A stretch of 64,000 nt of DNA from Micromonospora carbonacea (GTDB taxonomy: Bacteria; Actinomycetota; Actinomycetes; Mycobacteriales; Micromonosporaceae). The stretch covers positions 6,988,501 to 7,052,500 of the forward strand of contig NZ_JACHMZ010000001.1 in assembly GCF_014205165.1 (NCBI RefSeq), written 5' to 3'. Below are positions 24,354 to 33,852 of the stretch, piece after piece (positions within the stretch are counted from its first letter, which is position 1; each line of letters opens with the position of its first letter). The position numbers and the translations under genes are program-made. The notes under the pieces are model-generated. The model saw nothing but the letters and a program-made list of their open reading frames with translations, made no database searches and was not told where the DNA came from.

Positions 24354-26171
24354 TCAGTCCTGGTTGGGGCGCACCGGCGGGGTCGGGAAGGGGAAGCCGC
24401 CGCCGTTGCCGCCGCCGTCCTCGGTCGGGGTGGGCGTGGGCGTGGGCGGGCCGCCCGTCGGCTCGGTCGGGTCGGGGGTGGGCTCGGGGATGTCGACCTC
24501 GATGGTGACCCGCTTGCCCCGCTCCAGCTCCGTGCCGCCCCGGGGGTTCTGGCCGGACACCTTGCCGGCCTGGTCGGCGGGGACCTCGTCGCCGTCGACG
24601 ATCTGCACCACGTACCCGGCCTGCTCCAGCTCGCGCTTGGCGTCGTTGGCCGAGGAGCCGACGACGTTCGGCACCTGCCGGACGTTGCCCCGGGAGACCT
24701 CCAGGGTCACGGTGCTCTCCTCGGCGACCTTGGTGCCGGACTTCGGGGAGACGCTCGTGACGATCCCCTCCGGCGAGGAGCTGCTGACCTCCTTCTTGAC
24801 CACCTTGAGCTTGAGGGCCTTGAGCTGCGGCTCGACGTTGTCGAACTGGGAGCCGACCAGCCCGTTGGGGATCGTCACCTCCGGCTTGCCGGAGCAGATC
24901 TGGATGGTGACGCCCCGGCCCTTCTCCAGCTGGGTGGTCGGCGGCGGCTGCTGCGCCGCGACGGTGTCCTTCTTGCAGGTGCTGTTGGCGATCGGGTCGC
25001 CGACGGCGGGGACGAGGCCGGCCTGTTCGAGCTGGGACACCGCCGCCGCCTGGGTCTGCCCTGTCAGGTCGGGGACGGCGATCTTCTCGGTGCCGCTCCC
25101 GTTCATCAGGAAGGCGGTGATCAGGGCGATGATCGCGAGCACGCCGAGCGCGGCGAAGGTGGCGATCACCCAGGAGGAGGCGCGGCGCTGGCGCGGGTCG
25201 CCGACCCGGGCGGGCGGCTGCTGCCGGGTGGCCGCGCCACCGACGACCTGGGTCGGGTAGCCCGACCCGGCGGCCGACATCGGCGCGGTCTCGGCCTCCC
25301 GCATCACCGGGGTGGCGAGCACCGGCCGGCCCGCCGCCGCGCGGAGCAGGTCGGCCCGCATCTCGCCGGCGCTCTGGTAGCGGTTGAGGGGGTTCTTCGA
25401 CAGCGCCTTGAGCACGATCGCGTCGACCGCGGGGTTGACGTCGGGGTTGATGTCGCTCGGCGTCGGCGGGGCCTCCCGCACGTGCTGGTACGCCACGCTG
25501 ACCGGGCTGTCCCCGACGAACGGCGGGTGGCCGCAGAGCAGCTCGAACAGCACGCAGCCGCCGGCGTACACGTCGGAGCGGGCGTCGACCGCCTCGCCAC
25601 GCGCCTGCTCGGGTGAGAGGTATTGCGCCGTGCCGATGACCGCGCTGGTCTGCGTCATCGTGGTCGCGCCGGACGCCAGCGCCCGCGCGATGCCGAAGTC
25701 CATCACCTTGACCTGGCCGGTCTGGGTGAGCATCACGTTGCCGGGCTTGATGTCGCGGTGGATGATCCCGTGCCGGTGGCTGAACTCCAGCGCGGCGCAC
25801 ATGTCGGCGCAGATCTCCAGCGCCCGGCGCGGCTGGAGCCGCCCCTCGACGCCGAGCACCTCCTTGAGGGTCCGCCCGTTGACGAACTCCATCACGATGA
25901 ACGGCAGCGTCTCGCCGGTGGGCCCCGTCTCCTCGCCGGTGTCGTAGACCGCGACGATGGCCGGGTGGTTGAGCGAGGCGGCGTTCTGCGCCTCGCGGCG
26001 GAACCGCATCTGGAAGGTGGCGTCGCGGGCCAGGTCCGCCCGGAGCATCTTGATCGCGACGTCCCGACCGAGCCGGAGGTCACGGCCGCGGTGCACCTCG
26101 GCCATGCCGCCGTAGCCGAGCAGCTCGCCGACCTGATACCTGCCACCGAGCAGGCGGGCCTGCGCTGTCAT
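24354..26171 (-). CDS. pknB: Serine/threonine protein kinase PknB with three PASTA domains
   Basis: The 605 aa receptor kinase senses peptidoglycan fragments or lipid II and controls growth and division. The kinase domain (~11-280) shows the glycine loop LLGYGGMAEVH, Lys41, HRD 138-140, DFG 158-160 and an activation loop with TTMTQT (170-175), the usual autophosphorylation site. A juxtamembrane region and a helix at ~333-356 follow, then three PASTA domains (IAVPDLTGQ, VTIPNGLVG, VRQVPNVVG) and a Pro/Thr-rich tail. PknB of Mycobacterium has four PASTA domains, so this one is shorter. Its ATG overlaps the pknA stop (ATGA), showing translational coupling. Confidence 0.95.
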   Translation of the reverse strand: MTAQARLLGGRYQVGELLGYGGMAEVHRGRDLRLGRDVAIKMLRADLARDATFQMRFRREAQNAASLNHPAIVAVYDTGEETGPTGETLPFIVMEFVNGRTLKEVLGVEGRLQPRRALEICADMCAALEFSHRHGIIHRDIKPGNVMLTQTGQVKVMDFGIARALASGATTMTQTSAVIGTAQYLSPEQARGEAVDARSDVYAGGCVLFELLCGHPPFVGDSPVSVAYQHVREAPPTPSDINPDVNPAVDAIVLKALSKNPLNRYQSAGEMRADLLRAAAGRPVLATPVMREAETAPMSAAGSGYPTQVVGGAATRQQPPARVGDPRQRRASSWVIATFAALGVLAIIALITAFLMNGSGTEKIAVPDLTGQTQAAAVSQLEQAGLVPAVGDPIANSTCKKDTVAAQQPPPTTQLEKGRGVTIQICSGKPEVTIPNGLVGSQFDNVEPQLKALKLKVVKKEVSSSSPEGIVTSVSPKSGTKVAEESTVTLEVSRGNVRQVPNVVGSSANDAKRELEQAGYVVQIVDGDEVPADQAGKVSGQNPRGGTELERGKRVTIEVDIPEPTPDPTEPTGGPPTPTPTPTEDGGGNGGGFPFPTPPVRPNQD

Positions 26172-27661
26172 CGCGTCTGTCGTCCTTCGCTCGTCGTCGT
26201 CTCGCCGCCGCCCGGCAGGAGTGGTCGTTCCACCCGACGGTACGGCGTCCCGGACGGATCGTCGCGCCCACCGGCCTGCACCGCGCCGGACGCCACGACC
26301 CGGGCGCCGGACCCGCCGGGCTCCCCGGCCGCCGCGTTCTTCCGCAGGTTGTAGGAAATCACGCCGGAGCAGAGCAGGACCAGTGTGGCCACCAGGATGA
26401 ACAGCCAGACCGCTCCTGACCTGGACTGCTGCGGCGGGGCCGGGGGCGGGCCGGGCGGGCGGGCGTACGCGAGGGGGTTGGCCTGGCGGACCGGGACCGG
26501 CGGCGGCACGGTGGCCGCGCCGCGCGGGTAGGCCGGCGGGTTGGCCACCGGCGGGTGGGGCGGCTGGTGCACCACCGGCGGGCGGGGCTGGTGGGTCACC
26601 GGGGGCTGGTGGGTGACCGGGGGTCGGGGCGCCGCCACGGGGGGCCGCTGCTGCGGCGGGGCCGACGCCGGGACCGGACGCTGCTGCGGCGGGCCGGAGG
26701 TCGGCACCGGGCGCTGCGCCACCGCGGGCGGCCGGGGCTGCTGCCGGGAGGCGGGGGGCACCTGGGCGCGCGCCTGCGGGCCGGCCGGGGACGCCGGTGC
26801 GGCGGAGACCTGCCCGACGTGGCCGCCGCCCCGGGACTGCTGCCCGAGCGCGAGCTTCGCCTGCCGGGCCACCCCGGCGAGCGCGGCGGCGCTGGGCCAG
26901 CGGGCGGCCGGGTCCTTCGCCATGGCCCGCTCGACGATCACCCGGACCGGGGGCGGGATGTCCGCCGGCAACGGCCGGGGGGTGTCCCGGACGTGCTTCA
27001 TGGCGATCTCCAGCGGGTTGTCGCCCTCGAACGGCCGCCGCCCGGCGAGGCACTGGTAGGCGACCACGCCCAGGGCGTAGACGTCGGAGGCGGGCGTGGC
27101 CACCGCGCCGGTGGCCTGCTCGGGGGAGATGTAGGAGGCGGTGCCGAGCACCGAGCCGGCGGCGGTGAGCTGGGCGACCAGCTCCGACCGGGCGATGCCG
27201 AAGTCGGTCAGCACGAGGGTGCCGTTGGGCCGGACCAGCAGGTTTCCGGGCTTCACGTCGCGGTGCACGATGCCCTTGCAGTGCGCCGCGTGCAGCGCGT
27301 CGGCGGCCTGGGCGAGCAGGGCCATGGTGCGCGCCGGGGTGAGCCGGCCGACCCGCCCCAGCGTCGAGGAGAGCGCATCGCCCTCGATGTACTCCATCAC
27401 CAGGAAGGCGATCTGCTGGTCGTGGCCGAAGTCGTAGACGTCGACCACGCCGGGGTGGTTGATCGTGGCCATGGTGCGGGCCTCGCCGCGGAAGCGCTCG
27501 GCGAAGTCGGGGTCGTCGAGCAGCGCCGGGAGCAGGCTCTTCACGGCGACGGTGCGGCCGAGCACCTGGTCGGTGCCGCGCCACACGTCGCCCATGCCGC
27601 CGCTGGCGATCCGCTCGTCGAGTCGGTAGCGGTTGCCGAGCTGGACCCCGGGGCTGAGCAT
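26168..27661 (-). CDS. pknA: Serine/threonine protein kinase PknA
   Basis: The 497 aa kinase has its catalytic domain at ~10-275 with the glycine loop IASGGMGDVW, Lys41, HRD 133-135 and DFG 153-155. A long Pro/Gln-rich juxtamembrane region (~300-405) and one helix (~410-432) follow, with a short outer tail of about 65 residues. It lacks PASTA domains, unlike PknB. PknA phosphorylates division and wall-synthesis proteins together with PknB. The start MLSPGVQLGNRYRL is placed directly after the pbpA stop (one base between them). Confidence 0.94.
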   Translation of the reverse strand: MLSPGVQLGNRYRLDERIASGGMGDVWRGTDQVLGRTVAVKSLLPALLDDPDFAERFRGEARTMATINHPGVVDVYDFGHDQQIAFLVMEYIEGDALSSTLGRVGRLTPARTMALLAQAADALHAAHCKGIVHRDVKPGNLLVRPNGTLVLTDFGIARSELVAQLTAAGSVLGTASYISPEQATGAVATPASDVYALGVVAYQCLAGRRPFEGDNPLEIAMKHVRDTPRPLPADIPPPVRVIVERAMAKDPAARWPSAAALAGVARQAKLALGQQSRGGGHVGQVSAAPASPAGPQARAQVPPASRQQPRPPAVAQRPVPTSGPPQQRPVPASAPPQQRPPVAAPRPPVTHQPPVTHQPRPPVVHQPPHPPVANPPAYPRGAATVPPPVPVRQANPLAYARPPGPPPAPPQQSRSGAVWLFILVATLVLLCSGVISYNLRKNAAAGEPGGSGARVVASGAVQAGGRDDPSGTPYRRVERPLLPGGGETTTSEGRQTR

Positions 27662-27662
27662 G

Positions 27663-29168
27663 TCAGCGCCCCCCGGAGTCGGCGGCCGCCGCCTGCATGA
27701 TCTTGCCGGCGATCCGGGCCGCCTCGGCGCTGCCGCCGCTGCCCGCCTCCTCCAGCACCACACACACGGCGGAGACCGGGGTGCCCTTCGAATCCAGGGC
27801 GAAGCCGATGAACCAGCCGTGGTCGGGGGTCTGCGGGCCCGACTGGGCCGTGCCGGTCTTGCCGCCGACGGTGTAGCCGTTGAACTTCGCGTTGCGGCCG
27901 GTGCCGTTCTCCACCACGCTCACCATCATGTCGCGCAGGTCCGACGAGACCTGCCCGCTGACCGGCTGGCGCAGCTCGCGCGGCTTGGCCGTGTAGTAGC
28001 TGGTGGTGCGGTCCGGCGCGAGGAGCTGCCGCACCAGGTAGGGCCGCATCTGGCTGCCGCCGTTGGCGACCGCCCCGGCGATCAGGGCCCCCTGGAGCGG
28101 GGTCATCTTGACGTCGCGCTGGCCGATGGAGGACTGGGCCAGCGCGGCCGGGTCGGTGCTGCCGTCGGGGCCCTGCATGGCCCCGGTGCGGCTGGCCGCC
28201 ACCGGCAGCCCGTCCTCGCCGAGCTGGCCGACGGTCAGGTCGTCCTGCTCGAAGCCGAACTGCCGGGCCTTCTCCTTCACCGTGTCCGCGCCGAGCTCCA
28301 CGCCGAGCTTGGCGAAGCCCGTGTTGCAGGACTCGGTGACCGCGCTGATCAGGGTCACCTCGGACTCGGGGCAGATCGACGGCACCGCGTTGCGGATCGG
28401 GGTGCCCGACGTCGGCGGGGTGTAGCTGGGGCCCGCCGGGATCTGGGTGTTCTTGCCGATGCCGTTCTCCAGCGCGGCGGCGGCCACCACGATCTTGAAG
28501 GTGGAGCCCGGGGGCAGCACCTCCGACAGCGCCCGGTTCTTCAGCGGGCCGCCCTCCGCGCCCTCCAGCTTGTTGTACGCCGCCGTCGCCTCGTCCGTGT
28601 CGTGGCTGGCCAGCGGGTTCGGGTCGAAGCTGGGCATGGAGACCAGCGCCTGCACCGCCCCGGTACGCGGGTCGAACGCGATCGCCGCGCCCTTCTTCGC
28701 CCCGACCTGGTTGTTGGACAGCCCGTTGAACGCGGCGTCCTGGGCCCGCTTGGAGAGGGTCAGCAGCACGTTGCCGCCGCCGGTCTCGTCGCCGGTGAAC
28801 ATGTCCTTGATCCGGTTGGCGATCAGCGCGTCGCTGGTGCCGGCGAGGAAGTCGTTCTCGACCCGCTCGATGCCGGTGTCGCCGAGGTTGACCGGCTTGT
28901 AGCCGAGGACGTGCGCGTATTTCTCCCCGCCGGGGTAGGTGCGCAGGAACCGCAGCTTGCCGCCGGTCTCCTTGCTGGTGGCGAGCGCCGTGCCGCCGGC
29001 CTCGATGTTGCCGCGCTTGCGCTCGTACTCGGCCACCTGGACCCGGCCGTTGTAGTCGCTGTTGCGGTATTCGTCGGCCTTGTAGGCCTGGATCCAGTTC
29101 AGGTTCGCGAAGAGCAGACCGAACAGGACCATCGCGACGACACCGACGCGGCGCAGGGGTGCGTTCAC
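27663..29168 (-). CDS. pbpA: Penicillin-binding protein PbpA, class B transpeptidase
   Basis: The 501 aa monofunctional transpeptidase crosslinks peptidoglycan and pairs with the RodA glycosyltransferase. One N-terminal helix (~8-28) is followed by the dimerisation region and the transpeptidase domain. The active serine is S222 in PPGSTFK, the SCN motif is at 280-282 and KTG at 437-439. This matches PbpA of other actinobacteria in length and in the genetic order rodA-pbpA-pknA-pknB. Its ATG overlaps the rodA stop by four bases. Confidence 0.95.
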   Translation of the reverse strand: MNAPLRRVGVVAMVLFGLLFANLNWIQAYKADEYRNSDYNGRVQVAEYERKRGNIEAGGTALATSKETGGKLRFLRTYPGGEKYAHVLGYKPVNLGDTGIERVENDFLAGTSDALIANRIKDMFTGDETGGGNVLLTLSKRAQDAAFNGLSNNQVGAKKGAAIAFDPRTGAVQALVSMPSFDPNPLASHDTDEATAAYNKLEGAEGGPLKNRALSEVLPPGSTFKIVVAAAALENGIGKNTQIPAGPSYTPPTSGTPIRNAVPSICPESEVTLISAVTESCNTGFAKLGVELGADTVKEKARQFGFEQDDLTVGQLGEDGLPVAASRTGAMQGPDGSTDPAALAQSSIGQRDVKMTPLQGALIAGAVANGGSQMRPYLVRQLLAPDRTTSYYTAKPRELRQPVSGQVSSDLRDMMVSVVENGTGRNAKFNGYTVGGKTGTAQSGPQTPDHGWFIGFALDSKGTPVSAVCVVLEEAGSGGSAEAARIAGKIMQAAAADSGGR

Positions 29169-30658
29169 GGCCGGATCACCTCCGTGGGGGCACCGTGCAA
29201 CTGCTCGGGTGGGCCGCCCCCGGGTCGGGCCGCCGGGCCGCCGCCACCGGTCACCGGGCGGCGGGCCGCGTCGGAGACCCGCAGCAGCACCGCGATGAGC
29301 AGCCAGTTCGCCATCAGCGACGAGCCACCGGCGGAGAGGAACGGGGTGGTCTGACCGGTCAGCGGGATGAGCTTGCTGATCCCGCCGACGATCACGAAGA
29401 CCTGGAGGCCGAGGGTGAAGGCGAGGCCCCCGGCGAGCAGCTTGCCGAACGAGTCCCGCACGGCGAGCGCGGCCCGCAGGCCCCGCTCCACGATGAGCAG
29501 GTAGACCACCAGCAGCGCGGAGAGGCCGAACAGCCCGATCTCCTCGCCGATGCCGGCGAAGATGAAGTCGTTCTGCACCTCGGGGATCTCCAGCGGCTCG
29601 CCGCCGCCCGGCCCCGCGCCGAACAGGCCGCCGCTGCCCAGCGCCAGCAGGCCCTGGACGAGCTGGTAGCCGTCCTGGTAGGGGTCGGCGAACGGGTCCA
29701 GCCAGATCTGCGCCCGCAGGTGGAAGTTGGCGAACGGCCCGCCGACGACGCCGCCCAGCACGTACGCGAGGTAGGCGCCGCCGAAGAACAGGATCAGGCC
29801 GATGAGCAGCCAGCTCACCCGTTCGGTGGCGATGTAGAGCGTCACCACGAACATGCCGAAGTAGAGCAGCGAGGTGCCCAGGTCCTTCTCGAAGACGAGG
29901 ACCAGCACGCTCAGCGCCCAGACCGCGAGCACCGGCCCCAGGTCCCGCCCGCGCGGGAAGTCGATGCCGAGGAACCGGTGGCTGGCCAGCGACAGCACCT
30001 CGCGCTTGCGGACCAGGTAGTAGGCGAAGAAGGCGAGCAGCGCGAGCTTGGCGAACTCACCCGGCTGGATCTGCCCCACCCCGGGCACGATGATCCAGAG
30101 CTTCGCGCCGTAGATCTCCGAGTATTTCGCCGGCAGCACCGCCGGGATCATCACCAGCACGATGCCGGCGAGGCCCAGCGTGTACGCGTAGCGGGAGACC
30201 GACCGGTGGTCGCGCATCAGCGCCAGCAGGCCGGCGGCGAGCATCACCGACGCCAGCGTCCAGGCGAACTGCCGGCCGCCGTTGCCGGCGAAGATCGCCA
30301 GCGACTCCCGGTCGGCGGGGGCGGCCCGGGCCAGGTCGAGCCGGCGCAGGAAGCCCACCCCGATGCCGTTGAGCAGCGCCACCGCCGGCAGCAGGGCCGG
30401 GTCGGCGTAGGGGGCCAGGAACCGGATGACGACGTGCAGGGCGAGGAAGACGCCCGCCAGCACGGCGGTGGGGACCCAGAAGTCCGGGGTGACCGTGTCG
30501 AGCACGGTCGCCTCCACCGTCGCGCCGTACGCGGCGACGATCACCAGGGCCAGCAGCAGCAACGACAGTTCGGCGTTGCGCCGCGACCGGGCCAGGCGTA
30601 CGCCGGGCTGCTCGCCCGTCGTCGCGGGCGAGGCGGCCGGTGCGGCGGCTGCGGTCAC
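29165..30658 (-). CDS. rodA: RodA/FtsW-family SEDS glycosyltransferase
   Basis: The 497 aa polytopic protein (ten or more helices) polymerises lipid II glycan strands. SEDS signatures include WIIVPGVGQIQPGEFAKLALLAFFAYYL, VLVFEKDLGTSLLYFGMF with the conserved aspartate region, and the C-terminal LIPLTGQTTPFLSAGGSSLMANW. The ~40 extra N-terminal residues and an added helix pair are normal for actinobacterial RodA. The GTG start is at 30658. It is coupled to pbpA by a 4-base overlap and lies 30 bases after pstP. Confidence 0.94.
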   Translation of the reverse strand: MTAAAAPAASPATTGEQPGVRLARSRRNAELSLLLLALVIVAAYGATVEATVLDTVTPDFWVPTAVLAGVFLALHVVIRFLAPYADPALLPAVALLNGIGVGFLRRLDLARAAPADRESLAIFAGNGGRQFAWTLASVMLAAGLLALMRDHRSVSRYAYTLGLAGIVLVMIPAVLPAKYSEIYGAKLWIIVPGVGQIQPGEFAKLALLAFFAYYLVRKREVLSLASHRFLGIDFPRGRDLGPVLAVWALSVLVLVFEKDLGTSLLYFGMFVVTLYIATERVSWLLIGLILFFGGAYLAYVLGGVVGGPFANFHLRAQIWLDPFADPYQDGYQLVQGLLALGSGGLFGAGPGGGEPLEIPEVQNDFIFAGIGEEIGLFGLSALLVVYLLIVERGLRAALAVRDSFGKLLAGGLAFTLGLQVFVIVGGISKLIPLTGQTTPFLSAGGSSLMANWLLIAVLLRVSDAARRPVTGGGGPAARPGGGPPEQLHGAPTEVIRP

Positions 30659-30688
30659 GGAGATGTCCTCGGTTTTCTCAGTCGACGC

Positions 30689-32140
30689 TCACTCCGGCGA
30701 CCGGCACCCGGCCGGGTCGGCCGGCGGAACCGTGTCGGAGGGCAGCACGTCGGGCGTCTCGGTGGGCGCGGGGGTCGGGGTGGCGACGGGCCGGGGACTG
30801 CCGGAGGCCGTGCGGGTCGCCCCCGGCCGGTCCGGGGACCTCGTGGGCTCCGGCGTCGGGGCCAGGGTCGGCGTCGGGGTCAGGGTCGGCGTCGGGGTCA
30901 GGGTCGGCGTCGGCTGGCAGATCGGCTTGAGGTTGGGGTTCAGCGGGTCGTCGCTGGTCAGCTCGGCCAGCCGGCGCTCGGCGTCGGGCTCGTCGCGGGC
31001 CGGGATGCCCTGCTTGACCTGCTCCTGCGCGGCGAGGGTGAGGTCGTCGAGCCGGGCGGGGCTGACGGAGTGCTCGGCGGAGAGGTCGAGCCCGGCGATC
31101 TGCCCCTGCACGCCCCGGAACACGGCCACCCGGCCGTCCTCGGTCGCGCCGACGTAGTACTGCCGCTGCGTGTACGTCCAGCCGCCGACGAGCGCGCCGC
31201 CGAGGATGACCAGCAGGGCGAGGGTCATCGCCACGGTGCGCAGCGGGCGGCGCTTCGGGCGGTCGTCGTCGCCGTCGTCGTCGGCCGGCTCCTCGGGGGC
31301 GGGCGGCCGGGGGGCGGAGAGCGCGGAGGCGCGCGCGGCGGGGGTGGAGACGTCGGCGGAGGTGGCCATGCCCCGGTCCCGGGCGGCGGCGCCGCCGACG
31401 ATCGGGCTCGCCTCGACGATGTCCCGGTCGGTGGCGTCGGCGATGATCACCGTGATGTTGTCCGGGCCGCCGCCGCGCAGCGCGAGCTGGACGAGCCGCT
31501 CGACGCACTGCTGCGGGTCGGTGTATTCCCGCATGGTGTCGGCGATGGTCTCGGCGCTCACCACGCCGGAGAGGCCGTCGCTGCAGATCAGGTAGCGGTC
31601 GCCGGGGAGCACCTGCCGGACGCTGTATTCCGGGTCGATGTCGCGGCCGTCGAGCGCCCGGGTGAGCAGCGAGCGCTGGGGGTGGCTGCTCGCCTCCTCG
31701 GCGCTGATCCGGCCCTCGTCGACGAGCATCTGGACGTAGGTGTCGTCTTTGGTGATCTGCGCGAACTCGCCGTTGCGCAGGAGATAGGCCCGCGAGTCGC
31801 CGATGTGGACCATGCCGAGCTTGGTGCCGGAGAAGAGGGTCGCGGTCAGCGTGGTGCCCATCCCCTCCAGCTGCGGGTTGGCGTCCACGGTGTCGCGGAG
31901 CTGCTGGTTGGCGGTGCCCACGGCCGAACGCAGCGCGTCGACCAGGGCGTCACCGGGGACGTCCTCGTCGAGCGGCGCCATGGCACCGATGACGATGTTG
32001 CTGGCGACGTCACCGGCGGCCATGCCGCCCATGCCGTCGGCTACGGCGAGAAGCCGCGGCCCGGCGTAGACGGAATCCTGGTTACCGTCTCGGATCAGAC
32101 CGCGGTCGCTGTGGGCCGCATAGCGCAGGGTCAGAGTCAT
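30689..32140 (-). CDS. pstP: PP2C-type protein phosphatase PstP
   Basis: The 483 aa membrane phosphatase reverses phosphorylation by PknA/PknB. The PP2C domain (~1-240) has SDRGLIRDGNQDSVYAG, AVADGMGGMAAGDVAS, HIGDSRAYLLR, LICSDGLSGVV and GGPDNITVIIAD, with all metal-binding aspartates. A linker, a helix (~305-328) and an extracellular domain follow, with a Thr/Pro-rich tail coded by an 18 bp tandem repeat. The ATG overlaps the fhaB stop by four bases, so fhaB, pstP and following genes are one operon. Confidence 0.95.
   Translation of the reverse strand: MTLTLRYAAHSDRGLIRDGNQDSVYAGPRLLAVADGMGGMAAGDVASNIVIGAMAPLDEDVPGDALVDALRSAVGTANQQLRDTVDANPQLEGMGTTLTATLFSGTKLGMVHIGDSRAYLLRNGEFAQITKDDTYVQMLVDEGRISAEEASSHPQRSLLTRALDGRDIDPEYSVRQVLPGDRYLICSDGLSGVVSAETIADTMREYTDPQQCVERLVQLALRGGGPDNITVIIADATDRDIVEASPIVGGAAARDRGMATSADVSTPAARASALSAPRPPAPEEPADDDGDDDRPKRRPLRTVAMTLALLVILGGALVGGWTYTQRQYYVGATEDGRVAVFRGVQGQIAGLDLSAEHSVSPARLDDLTLAAQEQVKQGIPARDEPDAERRLAELTSDDPLNPNLKPICQPTPTLTPTPTLTPTPTLAPTPEPTRSPDRPGATRTASGSPRPVATPTPAPTETPDVLPSDTVPPADPAGCRSPE
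30861..30914 (-). repeat. 18 bp tandem repeat (x3) in pstP
   Basis: Units GTCAGGGTCGGCGTCGGG run from 30861 to 30914 with single-base differences at the ends. They code for repeated TPTLTP blocks in the outer tail of PstP, in frame. Confidence 0.75.
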
Positions 32141-32625
32141 GGCCGTAATTCGAGAGAGGTGCGCCCGATGCGGATCGGCACGCCGAGGGGGACGGGGGTT
32201 GGTCCGGTGACCTTAGCGCGATCGAGGTAGGTGCCGTTAGTCGATCCGAGGTCCTCGACGAACCACTGCCCGTCGCGGGGCACGAGCCGGGCGTGTCGCG
32301 CCGAGGCGTAGTCGTCGGTGATGACGAGGGTCGAATCCTCGGCCCGGCCGATGGTGATCTGCGCCTCGCCCAGGGTGATCCGGGTGCCGGCGAGCTGACC
32401 GGCGGTCACCACCAGCTGGTGCGCGGCCCTGCCCCGCTTCGCCTTGGCCGGCTTGGCCTGCGGCTGACCGGTCGAGGCGCCCACGGCCCGGGGCGCGGCC
32501 ACCAGCCGGCCCGACCGGGCGCCGGCGAACAGGTCCCGGCGGATGACGCCGACCACCGTGAACACGAAGATCCACAGCAGGATCAGGAACCCGAACCGGG
32601 CGACGGTGATGACGAGTTCCGGCAA
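32137..32625 (-). CDS. fhaB: FHA-domain protein FhaB (FipA)
   Basis: The 162 aa protein has one N-terminal membrane helix (~5-28), a basic linker and a C-terminal FHA domain (~85-160). The domain's phosphothreonine-binding residues are visible in ITIGRAEDSTLVI, SARHARLV and DLGSTNGTYL. FHA proteins of this cluster bind phosphorylated PknA/PknB substrates; FipA supports division under stress in mycobacteria. The start is TTG 32625, following fhaA closely. Its stop overlaps pstP. Confidence 0.92.
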   Translation of the reverse strand: MPELVITVARFGFLILLWIFVFTVVGVIRRDLFAGARSGRLVAAPRAVGASTGQPQAKPAKAKRGRAAHQLVVTAGQLAGTRITLGEAQITIGRAEDSTLVITDDYASARHARLVPRDGQWFVEDLGSTNGTYLDRAKVTGPTPVPLGVPIRIGRTSLELRP

Positions 32626-32631
32626 GGCGGA

Positions 32632-33405
32632 TCAGCCGTCCACGCGGAAGGTCAGGGTGGTCGTGCCGAGCTGGATCATGTCGCCGGGGTTGAGCGCGAC
32701 GGCGGAGACCCGCTGGCCGTTGACCATCGTGCCGTTCGTCGAGCCGAGGTCGGTCAGCACGACCTGACCACCGTCGAAGTCCAGCCGGGCGTGTCGGCGG
32801 GAGATCCCGACGTCGGGCAGGCGCAGGTTGGCCTGGTCGCCCCGGCCGATCACGGTCGAGCCCATCTGGAGCGGGTAGGTGCGGCCGTCGCCCGAGACCA
32901 GCCGGACGTTGCGCCCGCCGCCGTGCCCCGGCGGGGGGCCGTAGCCGCCGCCCTGGTCGTACGCCGGGTAGGCGGGGCCGGCGTCGTAGCCGCCCTGGTC
33001 GTAGCCCGGCGCGGAGACCGGCGCCACGTCGCCGCCGGTGTAGACCTCGGCGGTGACCCGGAACATGCCGGTGTCGAGGCCCTCGCCGCGCTCGATCTCG
33101 ACGATCACGTCGCCATAGACCGTCCAGGCCTGCTCGCCGATGAACTCCGCCTGCGACTGGGCCAGCTCCTGGGCCAGCGCGGCGGCGTAGGGCGCCAGGC
33201 GGTTGTGGTCGTAGGGCGAGAGATCGATCACGTAGCGGTTGGGCACCAACGTGCGCCCGCCGGCCAGGATCGCCTTGTGCGCCTCGGCCTCCCGCTGCAT
33301 GGCGTTGAGGATCTCCACGGGGTGCACCACCCCTTTGAAGACCTTGGCGAAGGCTCCCTCCACCAGGCCTTCCAGACGCTTCTCGAAGCGTTGCAGCACG
33401 CTCAC
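32632..33405 (-). CDS. fhaA: FHA-domain protein FhaA (DUF3662 + FHA)
   Basis: The protein has an N-terminal DUF3662 domain (MSVLQRFEKRLEGLVEGAFAKVFKGVVHPVEI), a Gly/Tyr/Pro-rich linker (GYDQGGYDAGPAYPAYDQGG) and a C-terminal FHA domain with VIGRGDQANLRLPDVGISRRHARL and DLGSTNGTMVNG. In mycobacteria FhaA binds the phosphorylated pseudokinase MviN and regulates wall synthesis. I chose GTG 33405, which has GGAGG five bases upstream and gives the usual family start; the frame is open to ATG 33432. It is the first gene of the operon running to pknB. Confidence 0.93.
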   Translation of the reverse strand: MSVLQRFEKRLEGLVEGAFAKVFKGVVHPVEILNAMQREAEAHKAILAGGRTLVPNRYVIDLSPYDHNRLAPYAAALAQELAQSQAEFIGEQAWTVYGDVIVEIERGEGLDTGMFRVTAEVYTGGDVAPVSAPGYDQGGYDAGPAYPAYDQGGGYGPPPGHGGGRNVRLVSGDGRTYPLQMGSTVIGRGDQANLRLPDVGISRRHARLDFDGGQVVLTDLGSTNGTMVNGQRVSAVALNPGDMIQLGTTTLTFRVDG

Positions 33406-33639
33406 CGGCTCCTCCTCGGGTCCCGAGGACATGATGGTATCCGGCCGGCGCGCGCGCAGCTCACACGCCGCTCGGCCGGCCGTCGCCGGCCCGTTCGAAC
33501 GGGCCCTTTACCGCGTGCTACAGTTTCGTCCGCCACGAACGGTAACCGGTCGCGGCGCAGGCCAGGGACACCGTAGGATGTGCCGGGCCGCTGGGGACAG
33601 CGGGTCCGGGGCAGGCTAAAGTGTTCCCGGTCAAGCCAC

Positions 33640-33725
33640 GGGGAAGTGGCGGAATGGCAGACGCGCACGGTTCAGGTCCGTGTGCCCGAAAGGGCGTGGG
33701 GGTTCAACTCCCCCCTTCCCCACCA
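33640..33725 (+). tRNA. tRNA-Leu (anticodon CAG)
   Basis: The acceptor arms are GGGGAAG and CTTCCCC, the anticodon loop TTCAGGT gives CAG, and a long variable arm follows as expected of a class II tRNA. The T-arm contains GGGGGTTCAACTCCCCC and the 3' ACCA is encoded. All stems pair. Confidence 0.95.
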
Positions 33726-33731
33726 GAGCGA

Positions 33732-33759
33732 GGGCTCCGCACGACGCGGGGCCCTTTCG
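33732..33759 (+). terminator. Terminator after tRNA-Leu
   Basis: The stem GGGCTCCGC/GCGGGGCCC (one mismatch, 5-base loop) is followed by TTTCG, six bases after the tRNA 3' end. Confidence 0.65.
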
Positions 33760-33852
33760 CCGTTCCATGGGCCCGGCGTCCCATCCGGCGGGTGCCGGAC
33801 GTCACGCTATGCTCCGATCGTTTCCCTGCCTCCGATGGACCAGGAGTGGCGT

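Noticed and set aside
24354..27584. A 1076-codon frame joining pknB with upstream sequence
   Set aside because: The part before MTAQARLLGG is a shadow of pknA in another frame; ATG 26171 with GAAGGA upstream is the real pknB start.
33640..33725. tRNA-Leu as an attachment site of an integrated element
   Set aside because: No integrase, no repeated tRNA 3' end and no foreign-looking genes were found nearby; neighbouring genes are normal chromosomal ones.
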